NCBI GenBank assembly: GCA_964412555.1
Contig: CAYPPG010000035.1
Location: forward strand, 1 to 64,000
Source: CAYPPG01 sp964412555
GTDB taxonomy: Bacteria > Hinthialibacterota > Hinthialibacteria > Hinthialibacterales > Hinthialibacteraceae
Direction of reading: 5' to 3'
Length of the DNA stretch: 64,000 nucleotides
Positions within the stretch are counted from its first letter, which is position 1; the number at the start of each line of letters is the position of its first letter. This document shows, in pieces, positions 17,573 to 27,000 of the stretch. The notes beneath the pieces were generated by a model. It saw nothing but the letters and a program-made list of their open reading frames with translations, did no database searches and was not told the origin of the DNA. The translations under genes were made by a program, and so were the position numbers.

Positions 17573-18547
17573 TTAAAAGATCGACCAATGACCAATATCC
17601 ACTCCACCAAGCGGATCATTATCGGTAAACCGCATTTCTCGGAAATATTGAGTGTCCGATTCGTTGGCCTGATGCCATCGCTGCAGATGGAAGGTCGCAT
17701 CGTCCCAATCCACCCAGTTGATATTGAAGCCGATCGGTTCGTCCGGTTGAAACGAGGGGAAAACGCCCCATGGAAATTTGATTTCCTGGACAAAAGAGGT
17801 ATGTTGTTCCATCGGTTTGTCATCCAGTTGGACAGCGCGTTCAATTTGTTCGATGATTTCCGCTTCGGCGTCGTCATCGGTGTTCAACGCGGACCGGAAA
17901 ATCGCGAATTCCAAGGGCAGTCCGTTGTCCATGATCGGTTCCATATCGAATTCTTCTCGGATGATCTCTGCATCGATGCTGAATGCGGTTTGCAAATCGA
18001 ATTCGGATGTTTGATCATCATTGATATTGGGCGGCAAACGGTCGTTATCGTTATCAAACCACATTTCTATTCCGTCGTTGGTAAATGCTGGTTGGTTCGT
18101 GATATCTCTTTCCACATAAGAACTTTGAAACCAGCCGATCTGATCGTCATTTACCACGTTCAATAGATAAAAGCCGGTGTCGTCCCAGCCGATATAGGTG
18201 GTTGCTTGGTAATCGTTTTCGTCCAGATTGAAATTTCCTGCGGCATTGACAAGAACTTTGTCGGGATCGAATACAAAATGATCACCGGTTTTGAGGGGAA
18301 CTTGCTCCACAGCATTCGTGGTTGCATCGCTGGAAAATTGTTCGGCCGGATCAATGTCAGGCAGTTCCGCCGGATCACCATAATCGGCCAGCGGCCAGTC
18401 GGAAGGATCACCGTCGATGGTAATGACAATACTCGCATCGAATTTACGGCAATTGATGAACTGATCTTGTGCGAAAATGGTTTCTGCGCCCATTAAAAGA
18501 AGCATAGTGAACGCAACGAAGAAGAATCGGGGTGTCTTGCGCTTCAT
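17573..18547 (-). CDS. Exported CBM9-like sugar-binding protein, paralogue B
   Basis: This 324-residue paralogue of the protein at 13435-14394 has the same signal-peptide layout (ending IFAQDQFINCRKFDASI) and conserved strands: VITIDGDPSDWP, TTYIGWDDTGFYLLNVVND, DGIEMWFDNDNDRLPP and the terminal MRFTDNDPLGG. The ATG at 18547 is chosen because GGGAGAA precedes it by eight bases. Alternative in-frame starts just upstream have no better signal. It is the first gene of the operon with the FG-GAP/ASPIC, TPR and second CBM9-like genes. The duplication probably arose inside this locus. Ligand unknown. Confidence 0.75.
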   Translation of the reverse strand: MKRKTPRFFFVAFTMLLLMGAETIFAQDQFINCRKFDASIVITIDGDPSDWPLADYGDPAELPDIDPAEQFSSDATTNAVEQVPLKTGDHFVFDPDKVLVNAAGNFNLDENDYQATTYIGWDDTGFYLLNVVNDDQIGWFQSSYVERDITNQPAFTNDGIEMWFDNDNDRLPPNINDDQTSEFDLQTAFSIDAEIIREEFDMEPIMDNGLPLEFAIFRSALNTDDDAEAEIIEQIERAVQLDDKPMEQHTSFVQEIKFPWGVFPSFQPDEPIGFNINWVDWDDATFHLQRWHQANESDTQYFREMRFTDNDPLGGVDIGHWSIF

Positions 18548-18669
18548 AATATTTTCTCCCATTCGAACTGGAATGCAAAATCACATAATCGAGTCAATTA
18601 TATGGAAAATATTTTTCAAAGTCAACACATGATTAGAAGTTTATTTATCCATGATGTCATTTTTTTGAT

Positions 18670-18726
18670 GGGTACAGCAAGCGTCTCGCTTGCCAATTAT
18701 GGCAGGCGAGAACGTCTACTTTACCC
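18670..18726. repeat. Nested inverted-hairpin element 1
   Basis: The left half contains a hairpin, GCAAGCG-TCT-CGCTTGC, preceded by GGGTACA. After a short AATTAT spacer the right half (from GGCAGGCGAGAACG to TTTACCC) is the approximate reverse complement of the whole left half. Other intervals in this window share this architecture (61993-62096, 62474-62528, 37452-37507). Confidence 0.6.
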
Positions 18727-18887
18727 GATAAGTGTTTCATCCGTGGCGGAGTGCTCTTTGTCTAGAGTCCGTCAAGCATCATGAGGGATAAAAGTTGACT
18801 CTAGAAGTTCCCTGTCGAAAAAGGAAAAAAAACTTTTTCGAGTGATTCTTGGAAGATATTAAAAGTATGGTAATGATTTCTTGCTTG

Positions 18888-19415
18888 CTAGATTAACTCG
18901 TTCAAATTCACGAAGCCGCTGGCTGTGAATTGGGAGAAGATACATTTTTTGATTTTGTTATTTTCATAACAAATGATTCCATATCCGAATTGATCTCTGT
19001 TCGGATTGGCTTTTTCAATAGGGAATATTCCGTGGGTTATGTGCCCCCCCTCCCAAAAGAACGTGAGGCGGTTATTGGATGCGAAGAAATCATCAAATTT
19101 TAATTTATAATTCGGAATATCGGAATAGAGTTCCCGAATTTTTTGCTCGAAGTTATCAATTCCGCTTAGTTCCGGTATCATATGGGAACCGACAAAAATT
19201 TGGATATCTTCTGCGACATAATCCTTCAAACGATTCATGTGACTCTGAAATAACACTTCGTATACGAATTGATCGAACAAATTCTTGATCTCTCGGGCAT
19301 TCTCTCCTTCGTATTTTTGGGAATGCTCCGGAGTGGTATCCAGTTCGCTGACCGTCATATCGATGAGAAACATGGAAAGGATGGCGATGATGAGTAAGAT
19401 ACTCATTTCCTTCAT
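18888..19415 (-). CDS. Small exported or membrane-anchored NTF2-like (SnoaL-type) protein
   Basis: This 175-residue protein starts at the ATG at 19415, which is preceded by AAAGGAG at good spacing. An N-terminal hydrophobic segment (MSILLIIAILSMFLIDM) is followed by a helix-plus-sheet pattern typical of the NTF2/SnoaL fold: NLFDQFVYEVLFQSHMNRL, YVAEDIQIFVGSH, then strands ending FSQFTASGFVNL. Members of this fold bind small ligands or act as isomerases or accessory domains. There is no conserved catalytic motif to name. The gene stands alone between the CBM9-like operon and the sulfatase cluster, and its function is unknown. Confidence 0.5.
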   Translation of the reverse strand: MKEMSILLIIAILSMFLIDMTVSELDTTPEHSQKYEGENAREIKNLFDQFVYEVLFQSHMNRLKDYVAEDIQIFVGSHMIPELSGIDNFEQKIRELYSDIPNYKLKFDDFFASNNRLTFFWEGGHITHGIFPIEKANPNRDQFGYGIICYENNKIKKCIFSQFTASGFVNLNELI

Positions 19416-19621
19416 GATTAAACACTCCTTTACAATCGTCCCCGTGGGGGGGGACGAGAGGGTACATCTTTCGCTTCTATTTTTGAAAGATGTTTGGCCT
19501 TCGTCCAACACTCAAATTTCGAGAGTCGATACCTCCCACTAAATTGCAAAGAAGCAACATAAGAACTTCTACTTATTTGTACGGATAAACCCTCTGATTT
19601 GTTTCTTTTTTTTTATGAAAT

Positions 19622-19650
19622 CATCGATCTGAGTCCCATTAGGATCGATG
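19622..19650. promoter_or_regulatory. Perfect inverted repeat in divergent intergenic region
   Basis: CATCGATC (19622-19629) and GATCGATG (19643-19650) are perfect reverse complements separated by 13 bases. The pair sits between the divergent NTF2-like gene and the epimerase/sulfatase/fucosidase cluster. The form would suit a dimeric regulator, but no regulator gene is adjacent. Confidence 0.35.
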
Positions 19651-19834
19651 AACTTACTGGCACAATATAAGAAACCGCAAAAAACGTCAACCAAATTTTC
19701 AATATTTTTTCATCTGATGTATCGAAAGAAGAATATCTCGCACCTCATGAATCCAAGGAAAGGATTCGAATCTAGGTTTTCACATAATTTTGTGGTATGT
19801 TTGTATATCTCTACATTATGAGGTGATTGGAATC

Positions 19835-20806
19835 ATGTCAGAAAAAAAGATGGATCGACGTGAATTTATCGGAGGCAGTACGTTGGGTACTGCCGGGTTG
19901 GTTATGGGCACAGCTGCGGTATCCGAGGCAAAACAATCTTCCCAACAATCCGGGAAACAGGGCGTCAAGATTGGGATGAATCTTTTGCTTTGGACTGCAA
20001 ACCCGGATGAAAGGCATCTGGGATTGTTGGACCAACTGAAAATCTGGGGCTTTGACGGAGCCGAGTTTCCCATGTTCGTCCCACAAGGTTCGCAGTGGGC
20101 AGCCATGGGAAAACATTGTGAGTCCATTGGTCTAGGGCGTACCGCTTCGGTCTGCGTTCCTGAAGATGCGAATCCGGTCAGCCCGGATCAAAGTATACGC
20201 AAAGCAGCTGTGGATTTCTTGAAGCGTAGTATAGATTGTTCTCATGAATTGGGTGCCGAGATGATCTGCGGACCTCTTTATGCCCCGGTCGGAACCTTGG
20301 TCGGACGCGGCCGCACCGAAGAGGAAATGAAATATGCCGCCGATGTGCTGCGGGAAGCCGCCGAATATGCGGTACAAGCGAAGATCCACTTATCGCATGA
20401 ACCCCTCAACCGATTTGAAACGTATGTCATCAATAGCCAGGAAGACGGATGCAAACTGGCCGACGCTGTCGGGATGCCGAACTACGGATTGCATTACGAT
20501 ACGTTTCATGCCCATATCGAAGAGAAAGACGTCAGCAAAGCGATTCAAAACGCCGGGAAACGAATTTTTCACGTTCACATTTCCGAAAACGATCGAAGTA
20601 CACCGGGAAAAGGACAAGTCCGATGGAAAGCCACTTTTGAAGCGTTGAAGAAAATCGGGTACAATCGCTGGTTGACCATTGAAGCCTTCGGGCGCGCACT
20701 ACCGGAAGTCGCAGCGGCAACTTGTATTTGGAGAAAGATGTTCGAAAGTGAAGAACAATTGGCTCGAGATGGATTGAATTTTATCCGTCGAAGCTGGTCT
20801 GTTTGA
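19835..20806 (+). CDS. Tat-exported sugar epimerase of the D-tagatose/D-psicose 3-epimerase type
   Basis: This 323-residue TIM-barrel protein belongs to the xylose-isomerase-like superfamily and most resembles ketose 3-epimerases. Metal and catalytic residues fit that family: E189 in EPLNRFE, D222 in YDTFH, His at 246/248 in HVHISE and E283 in IEAF, with the PGKG loop between the last two. The N-terminus is a twin-arginine signal (DRREFIGGSTLGTAGLVMG), so the folded enzyme should be exported. The ATG at 19835 is chosen because a GAGGTGATTGG signal precedes it and the Tat motif follows. It is the first gene of a plus-strand run with two sulfatases and a fucosidase fusion. Export is odd for a sugar epimerase, so it could be a non-catalytic or glycan-active relative. 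Confidence 0.75.
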   Translation: MSEKKMDRREFIGGSTLGTAGLVMGTAAVSEAKQSSQQSGKQGVKIGMNLLLWTANPDERHLGLLDQLKIWGFDGAEFPMFVPQGSQWAAMGKHCESIGLGRTASVCVPEDANPVSPDQSIRKAAVDFLKRSIDCSHELGAEMICGPLYAPVGTLVGRGRTEEEMKYAADVLREAAEYAVQAKIHLSHEPLNRFETYVINSQEDGCKLADAVGMPNYGLHYDTFHAHIEEKDVSKAIQNAGKRIFHVHISENDRSTPGKGQVRWKATFEALKKIGYNRWLTIEAFGRALPEVAAATCIWRKMFESEEQLARDGLNFIRRSWSV

Positions 20807-20988
20807 TTTGATATCCTCCATATTCTCTACTTCTGTAGAGATTCTCATTCTCGTTATGCCTATCCCTCGTCCATCAAATCGAATATACAAGAGAAATGAG
20901 AATGGTTGGATGTATCGAAGAATTGTGTATTCATTTTCTTCAATATTGTGTTCATATGAACAGAATTGAATGTTTATAAGGAATAACC

Positions 20989-22437
20989 ATGAATCGATTT
21001 ACTCGACGAAATTTTTTAACCACTGCCGGCTTGGCGGCTTCGTCATTGACTTGTCCTTCTTTATTAAGAGCCGTTTCAAAAGAAGCCGTAGACAATTCTT
21101 TGCCGAATATTGTGTTCCTTTTCACTGACGATCAACGGTTCAGCGCCATTCATGCTCTCGAAAATCCGGAAGTCAAAACACCAAATATGGATACAGTAGT
21201 TCGAGAAGGAATTACATTCACCCATGCGCATATCATGGGATCGGAGAGCGGAGCGGTCTGTATGCCCAGTCGAGCCATGTTGATGACCAGCCGCACTTTA
21301 TTTCACTTGGAAGAAAAGGGAAGAACCGTCCCGAACGACCATATTCTTCTGCCCGAATTATTGCGGAAACACGGATATGCGACCTTTGGAACGGGGAAAT
21401 GGCATAATGGCCGTGAAGCATATGCACGTTCTTTCTCGCACGGAGACAACATCTTTTTGGGTGGGATGTCCGATCATTTGAAGGTTCCGGTATATGATTT
21501 TGATCCATCCGGACAATATCCAAAAGAGAAACAATATATCGGTGATACATTTTCAAGTGAATTGTTCAGCGATTCAGCCATCAAATTCTTAAAAGAGTAC
21601 AAAGAAGAAGCGCCTTTCATGATGTATGTTTCGTATACTGCCCCGCATGATCCTCGTATGGCTCCGCAAGAATACGCAGATCTCTATCCACCGAGTCAGA
21701 TTGAACTCCCGAAAAACTTTATGCCGGAACACCCATTCGATAATGGTGAGTTGAAAATACGCGATGAGAAACTAGCGCCATTTCCTAGAACACCGGAAAT
21801 TGTACAAGAGCATATCGCGGCCTATTACGCCATGATCACTCATCTCGACACGCAAATCGGCCGTGTGCTGCAGGCTCTTGAAGAGAGTGGAAAAAAAGAG
21901 AATACAATCATCATTTTCGCCGGTGACAATGGACTTGCTGTCGGTCAACACGGTTTGATGGGTAAGCAAAATTTGTACGAACACAGCGTTCGTGTTCCCC
22001 TAATCGTATGTGGTCCTACTATCGCGAAGAACAAAAAAGATGATGCCTTATGCTATCTTTCTGATATTTTCCCGACTCTCTGTGAACGGCTCAACATTCC
22101 GATTCCCCAAAGTGTCGAAGGGAAAAGTCTTCTACCGGTAATTCGGGGAGAAAAAGAAAAAATTCGCAATTCGGTCTTTGCCGCATATAAAGATGACCAG
22201 CGCATGGTTCGGCAAGGGAACTGGAAATTAATCAAATACAACGTAAACGGGAAAAATACGACACAACTCTTCAATCTCAAAAACGATCCCTGGGAGTTGA
22301 ACAATTTGGCAGGTCAACCGAAATCTGCAAAACGATTGGAACGGTTGACAACGTTGCTGAAAAAGTGGATGACTCGTGTCGATGATCCATGCAATCTCGA
22401 AAAACCGAATTGGGGCATTCCAACCAAAAATGGTTAA
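20989..22437 (+). CDS. Tat-exported type I sulfatase (CMPSR motif)
   Basis: This 482-residue formylglycine-dependent sulfatase would remove sulfate esters from glycans or other organic sulfates outside the cytoplasm. It has a Tat signal (MNRFTRRNFLTTAGLAASSL), the metal-binding strand IVFLFTDDQR, and the modification motif C-M-P-S-R with the formylglycine cysteine at residue 91. GTGKWHNG and IIIFAGDNGLAVGQHGLMGK complete the active site. AAGGAATAACC precedes the ATG. No formylglycine-generating enzyme is encoded in the window, so maturation must come from elsewhere. It lies 45 bases upstream of a second, divergent-sequence sulfatase. Confidence 0.9.
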   Translation: MNRFTRRNFLTTAGLAASSLTCPSLLRAVSKEAVDNSLPNIVFLFTDDQRFSAIHALENPEVKTPNMDTVVREGITFTHAHIMGSESGAVCMPSRAMLMTSRTLFHLEEKGRTVPNDHILLPELLRKHGYATFGTGKWHNGREAYARSFSHGDNIFLGGMSDHLKVPVYDFDPSGQYPKEKQYIGDTFSSELFSDSAIKFLKEYKEEAPFMMYVSYTAPHDPRMAPQEYADLYPPSQIELPKNFMPEHPFDNGELKIRDEKLAPFPRTPEIVQEHIAAYYAMITHLDTQIGRVLQALEESGKKENTIIIFAGDNGLAVGQHGLMGKQNLYEHSVRVPLIVCGPTIAKNKKDDALCYLSDIFPTLCERLNIPIPQSVEGKSLLPVIRGEKEKIRNSVFAAYKDDQRMVRQGNWKLIKYNVNGKNTTQLFNLKNDPWELNNLAGQPKSAKRLERLTTLLKKWMTRVDDPCNLEKPNWGIPTKNG

Positions 22438-22481
22438 TAGCGTATACAGTTTGTTCACACAACCAAGAAGAGGAGTATTTT

Positions 22482-23930
22482 ATGCCGACTCAAATCAATC
22501 GACGCAACTTTTTAAAAGCAATGGGAGCGAGTACGGCTTCTCTCGCGTTTGCATCTCAAGCAAGTACAGAAGAAAAACCGAATGTGGTGCTGATCCTCAT
22601 CGACGATATGGGATGGGTCGATACCGGCTGTTACGGTAGTGAATATTATGAAACGCCAAATATCGACCGTCTCGCACAACAAGAAGGAATGAAATTCACC
22701 AATGGCTACGCCGCCTGCGCTGTCTGCTCACCGACACGCGCTGCCATCATGACCGGACGTTATCCCGCCCGCCTCGGTGTCACCGACTGGATTCGTTCCC
22801 GTTTTCAAGGTGGTAAAATCCCTGAAGACAAGGAAAATCCCAGCGGATATGTCGGTTCTAAAAATCAGCCGCTTCTTTGTCCCGAAAACGCATTGTGGAT
22901 GGAACTGGATGAAATTACCATCGCCGAAATGCTCAAACCCGCCGGTTACACAAGCTGTCATATTGGCAAATGGCACCTCGGCGCCGATGATTGGTATCCC
23001 GACATGCAGGGATTCGATTACAACATTGGCGGCTGCGATTTCGGCCAACCGCCCAGTTATTTCGATCCGTATGAGAACAAACATCAAGGCCAAATCCCCA
23101 CGCTCGAACCGCGTAAAGAAGGGGAATACCTCACCGACCGCGAAGCGGACGAAGCCGAGAAATTTATCCGCACGCACAAAGATCAACCGTTTTTCTTATA
23201 CATGGCGCATTATGCCGTCCACACTCCCATTCAAGCAAAGAAAAACTTGATCGAAAAATATAAAGAAAAAACGCCTACCAATCAAAAAGATCCGGTCTAT
23301 GCCGCCATGGTGGAGAGCGTCGATCACGCTGTCGGTAAGATCATGAATACACTCGATGAATTGGATTTATCGGAAAACACCATCGTAATTTTTACTTCAG
23401 ATAATGGCGGCTTGTTGGGCAAAACCAATAACGCCCCCTTGCGTTCCGGCAAAGGATATCCATATGAAGGCGGTATCCGTGAACCGCTCATCGTCCGTTG
23501 GCCGAAAAAAGTCGAAGCCGGCACAACCTGCGATGTCCCCGCCTGCAGCGTCGATTTCCTCCCCACAATCTGCGATGCAGTCGGTTTGGAACTTCCGGAG
23601 GATCGCTCTATCGACGGCGAAAGTCTTATGCCGCTGCTGACACAATCCGGCGCTCTCGAACGCGATGCCTTATTCTGGCATTTCCCCCATTATCGCTATA
23701 ATCAGGAAATCCCTTACAGCATCGTTCGCAAAGGTGATTGGAAACTGATCAAACGCTATGAAGGCCCGACCTTCGAACTCTTTAATCTCGAAGACGATAT
23801 ATCTGAAACAAACGATCTTTCTGAAAAAATGCCGAAAAAAGTAAAGGAGTTGGATGCACTCTTGAAACAATGGTTGGAAGATGTGAACGCCAAAATGCCC
23901 AAGAAAAATCCCAACTATACTCCCAAATAA
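22482..23930 (+). CDS. Tat-exported type I sulfatase (CSPTR motif)
   Basis: This second sulfatase has 482 residues. The ATG at 22482 follows AAGAGGAG and begins a Tat signal (MPTQINRRNFLKAMGASTASL). Family motifs are NVVLILIDDMGWVDTGCYGS, the C-S-P-T-R formylglycine motif with its cysteine at residue 82, SCHIGKWHLG and NTIVIFTSDNGG. It differs enough from the preceding sulfatase to have a different sulfate position or substrate. Neighbouring sulfatases plus a GH95 fucosidase suggest stepwise removal of sulfates from a fucose-containing polymer, an inference from context only. Confidence 0.9.
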   Translation: MPTQINRRNFLKAMGASTASLAFASQASTEEKPNVVLILIDDMGWVDTGCYGSEYYETPNIDRLAQQEGMKFTNGYAACAVCSPTRAAIMTGRYPARLGVTDWIRSRFQGGKIPEDKENPSGYVGSKNQPLLCPENALWMELDEITIAEMLKPAGYTSCHIGKWHLGADDWYPDMQGFDYNIGGCDFGQPPSYFDPYENKHQGQIPTLEPRKEGEYLTDREADEAEKFIRTHKDQPFFLYMAHYAVHTPIQAKKNLIEKYKEKTPTNQKDPVYAAMVESVDHAVGKIMNTLDELDLSENTIVIFTSDNGGLLGKTNNAPLRSGKGYPYEGGIREPLIVRWPKKVEAGTTCDVPACSVDFLPTICDAVGLELPEDRSIDGESLMPLLTQSGALERDALFWHFPHYRYNQEIPYSIVRKGDWKLIKRYEGPTFELFNLEDDISETNDLSEKMPKKVKELDALLKQWLEDVNAKMPKKNPNYTPK

Positions 23931-23948
23931 AGCACTTACTAATTTTAT

Positions 23949-23977
23949 GATGGGTAGAGGAGGCGTCCCCGCCTGCA
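23949..23977. repeat. Hairpin related to nested element 1
   Basis: GATGGGTAGAGG followed by AGGCG-TCCC-CGCCT matches the left half of the element at 18670 in layout and lead sequence (GATGGGTA). Only a half element is visible between the second sulfatase and the GH95 gene. Confidence 0.45.
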
Positions 23978-24026
23978 TTCATAGACTTGAGATATGTTTT
24001 CTTTATAACCGGAAAGGAGACTGAAA

Positions 24027-27000
24027 ATGCGAATGAATGTTTCCGTACGCTGGATCTTTTATGTATTCATATTTCTGCCAATAAATGGTATCAGCGCGAA
24101 AGAGTACACCGATTCGGATTACATCAACAAATCGGATTCCATCATGATGTACGCCGATTTGTCCAGTGGACGCCCCTTTAGCAAAGATCCCGCCGTTGTC
24201 CGCTTCAATGACCGGTATTATCTTTATTATTCCATGCGCGCCGAAAACGGATGGGCGATAGGCATTGCGCAAAGTGAGGACATGTTGGTCTGGAAGAAAA
24301 TCGGAGAACTGTTGCCTCAAGAAGAATACGAATCGAAAGGCATGTGTGCTCCCGGCGCGTTGGTCAAAGATGGAAAAATCCATCTCTTCTATCAACGCTA
24401 CGGGTATGGAGCGCAGGATGCCATTTGCCATGCTTACTCCGAAGATGGATTGCATTTTACAAGAAATCCGACAAATCCCATTTTCCATCCAACCGGTGAT
24501 TGGAATAACGGCCGGGCGATCGATGCGGATGTGATCGAACATAAGGGGAAACTTTTACTGTACTTCGCGACGCGGGATCCGTCCGGAAAAGTCCAAAAAA
24601 TCGGAGTGGCGTCGGCTCCCTATGATTCGGATTATTCAAGGTCCTTTTGGACCCAAGAATGTACAGAACCGATTTTGGAACCGGAACTGCCCTGGGAGAA
24701 AAATTGCATCGAAGCTTCCGCTCTCTGCAAACATGAGGGGAAACTGTATATGTTCTATGCCGGCGCTTATAACAACGAACCTCAACAGATCGGTTGCGCC
24801 GTCAGCGAAGACGGCATCCAATGGAAACGGCTGTTTGATGAGCCATTCTTGCCTTGTGGTAAAGAGGGGGAGTGGAATTCGAGTGAATCCGGCCACCCCT
24901 ATGCATTTCAGGAAGATGGGAAGACCTATTTGTTCTATCAAGGCAATTCCGACAATGGGAAAACATGGTTTTTATCAAAAGTTGAAATTGCTTGGAACAA
25001 AGGTTTACCAATACTCGCCAACTTAAAACTTTGGTACCCCCAACCCGCTACCGAATGGGTCGAAGCTCTCCCCATCGGCAACGGCCGCCTGGGCGCGATG
25101 ATCTTCGGCGGGATCGAACGTGAACGTATCCAATTCAATAAAGACACGCTTTGGACCGGCATCCCCCGCGATTACATCAACCCCAACGCAAAAGAAACGG
25201 TACCCAAAGTCCGAAAACTACTTTTCGAAGGAAAGCAAAGTGAAGCGGAGAAAGTGGCGTGGGATATAATGAGTATTCCGTTGCGTCAGGAAGCTTATCA
25301 ACCTTTCGGCGATCTCCATCTCCATTTCCCCGGCCATGAAAATGCCAAAGAATATCGGCGTGAATTGAACCTTGACGAAGCGGTTGCAAAAGTGCAATAC
25401 CGTGTCGGCGATGTGCTGTTCCAGCGGGAAATCTTTTCCAGCGCACCGGATCAAGTCATTGTCATTCACATTACCGCCAGCCAACCGGGTCAAATCCATT
25501 GCAAAGCGGCACTGGATAGCCCGCATGAAAACACGTCCTTCCATGTTCGAAATAATCGTTTGTATTTGGATGGGCAGTTGGAAGAATACTATGACCAACG
25601 ATCCAAAAAGACAAAACCGAGTATTCTGAAATTCCAAGCGGTTTTACAAATTCGAAATGAGAATGGAGAAATTGTTCTCGGCAAAGATACTTTGGAAATT
25701 CAGGCCGCCGATGAAGTGACCCTGATCCTTTCCGCCGAAACCAGTTACCAAAATTATAAAGATGTCAGCGGTGATCCTGCTGAAAAGAACCAAACGATCA
25801 TCGGAAAAGCGAATCCAAAAACGTATAAGCAGTTGAAAGAATCTCATACATCCGATTATCAAGAACTCTTTCATCGCATGTCATTTGATCTGGGATCGAA
25901 GAATGCTGTCGATCTTCCTACCGATCAACGCATCAAGCAATTCGGAGAGCAGGACGATCCCCAACTCATCCCGCTCTACTTTCAATATGGCCGCTATCTG
26001 CTACTATCCAGCAGCCGCCCCGGCAGCCAACCGGCCAATCTGCAGGGTATCTGGAACGAGCAACTCCGTCCCCCTTGGGAAAGCAAATGGACCGTCAATA
26101 TCAACACGGAGATGAATTACTGGCCCGCGGAACTTTGCAATCTTTCGGAGTGTCATTTCCCCTTGTTCGATATGATCGATGACCTAACGGAAACCGGCGG
26201 CAAGGTTGCACAAGAACATTACGGCTGCCGCGGATGGGTGCTGCACCACAACACCGATATCTGGCGTGGCGCCGCCCCCATCAATCACACCAACCATGGC
26301 ATCTGGCCTACCGGCGGCGCATGGCTCTGCCAGCATCTATGGATGCATTATCAATTCACCGGCGATAAGAAATTCTTGAAAGAACGGGGCTATCCGGCTA
26401 TGAAAGGAGCCGCGCTCTTCTTTGTCGATTTCCTCGCCGAAGATCCCAAAACCGGATGGCTGATCAGCACTCCCTCCAATTCCCCCGAAAACGGCGGTCT
26501 GGTCGCCGGTCCGACGATGGATCACCAAATCATTCGTAGTTTATTCGGCTATTGCATCGAAGCCAGTGAAATTCTTGGAGTGGATGAAGAGTTACGAGAA
26601 ACATGGAAATTGATGCGCAAACGGATTGCCCCCAATCAAATTGGACGATTCGGCCAACTGCAAGAATGGCTGCAAGACATCGATGATCCCAATAACACAC
26701 ACCGTCACGTATCCCATTTATGGGGACTTCACCCCGGTTGGGAAATCACCCCCCGGGATACACCTGATATAGCGGATGCGGCCAAAGTATCCTTGGAACA
26801 TCGGGGAGATGGCGGAACCGGCTGGAGCAAAGCGTGGAAAGTCAATTTCTGGGCACGTCTATTGGACGGCGATCACGCTTACAAAATGCTTTCGGACTTG
26901 ATTACAAAAAGCACATTACCGAATATGTTCGACACGCACCCTCCCTTCCAAATCGACGGCAATTTCGGCGGCACTTCAGGCATTATCGAAATGTTGCTGC

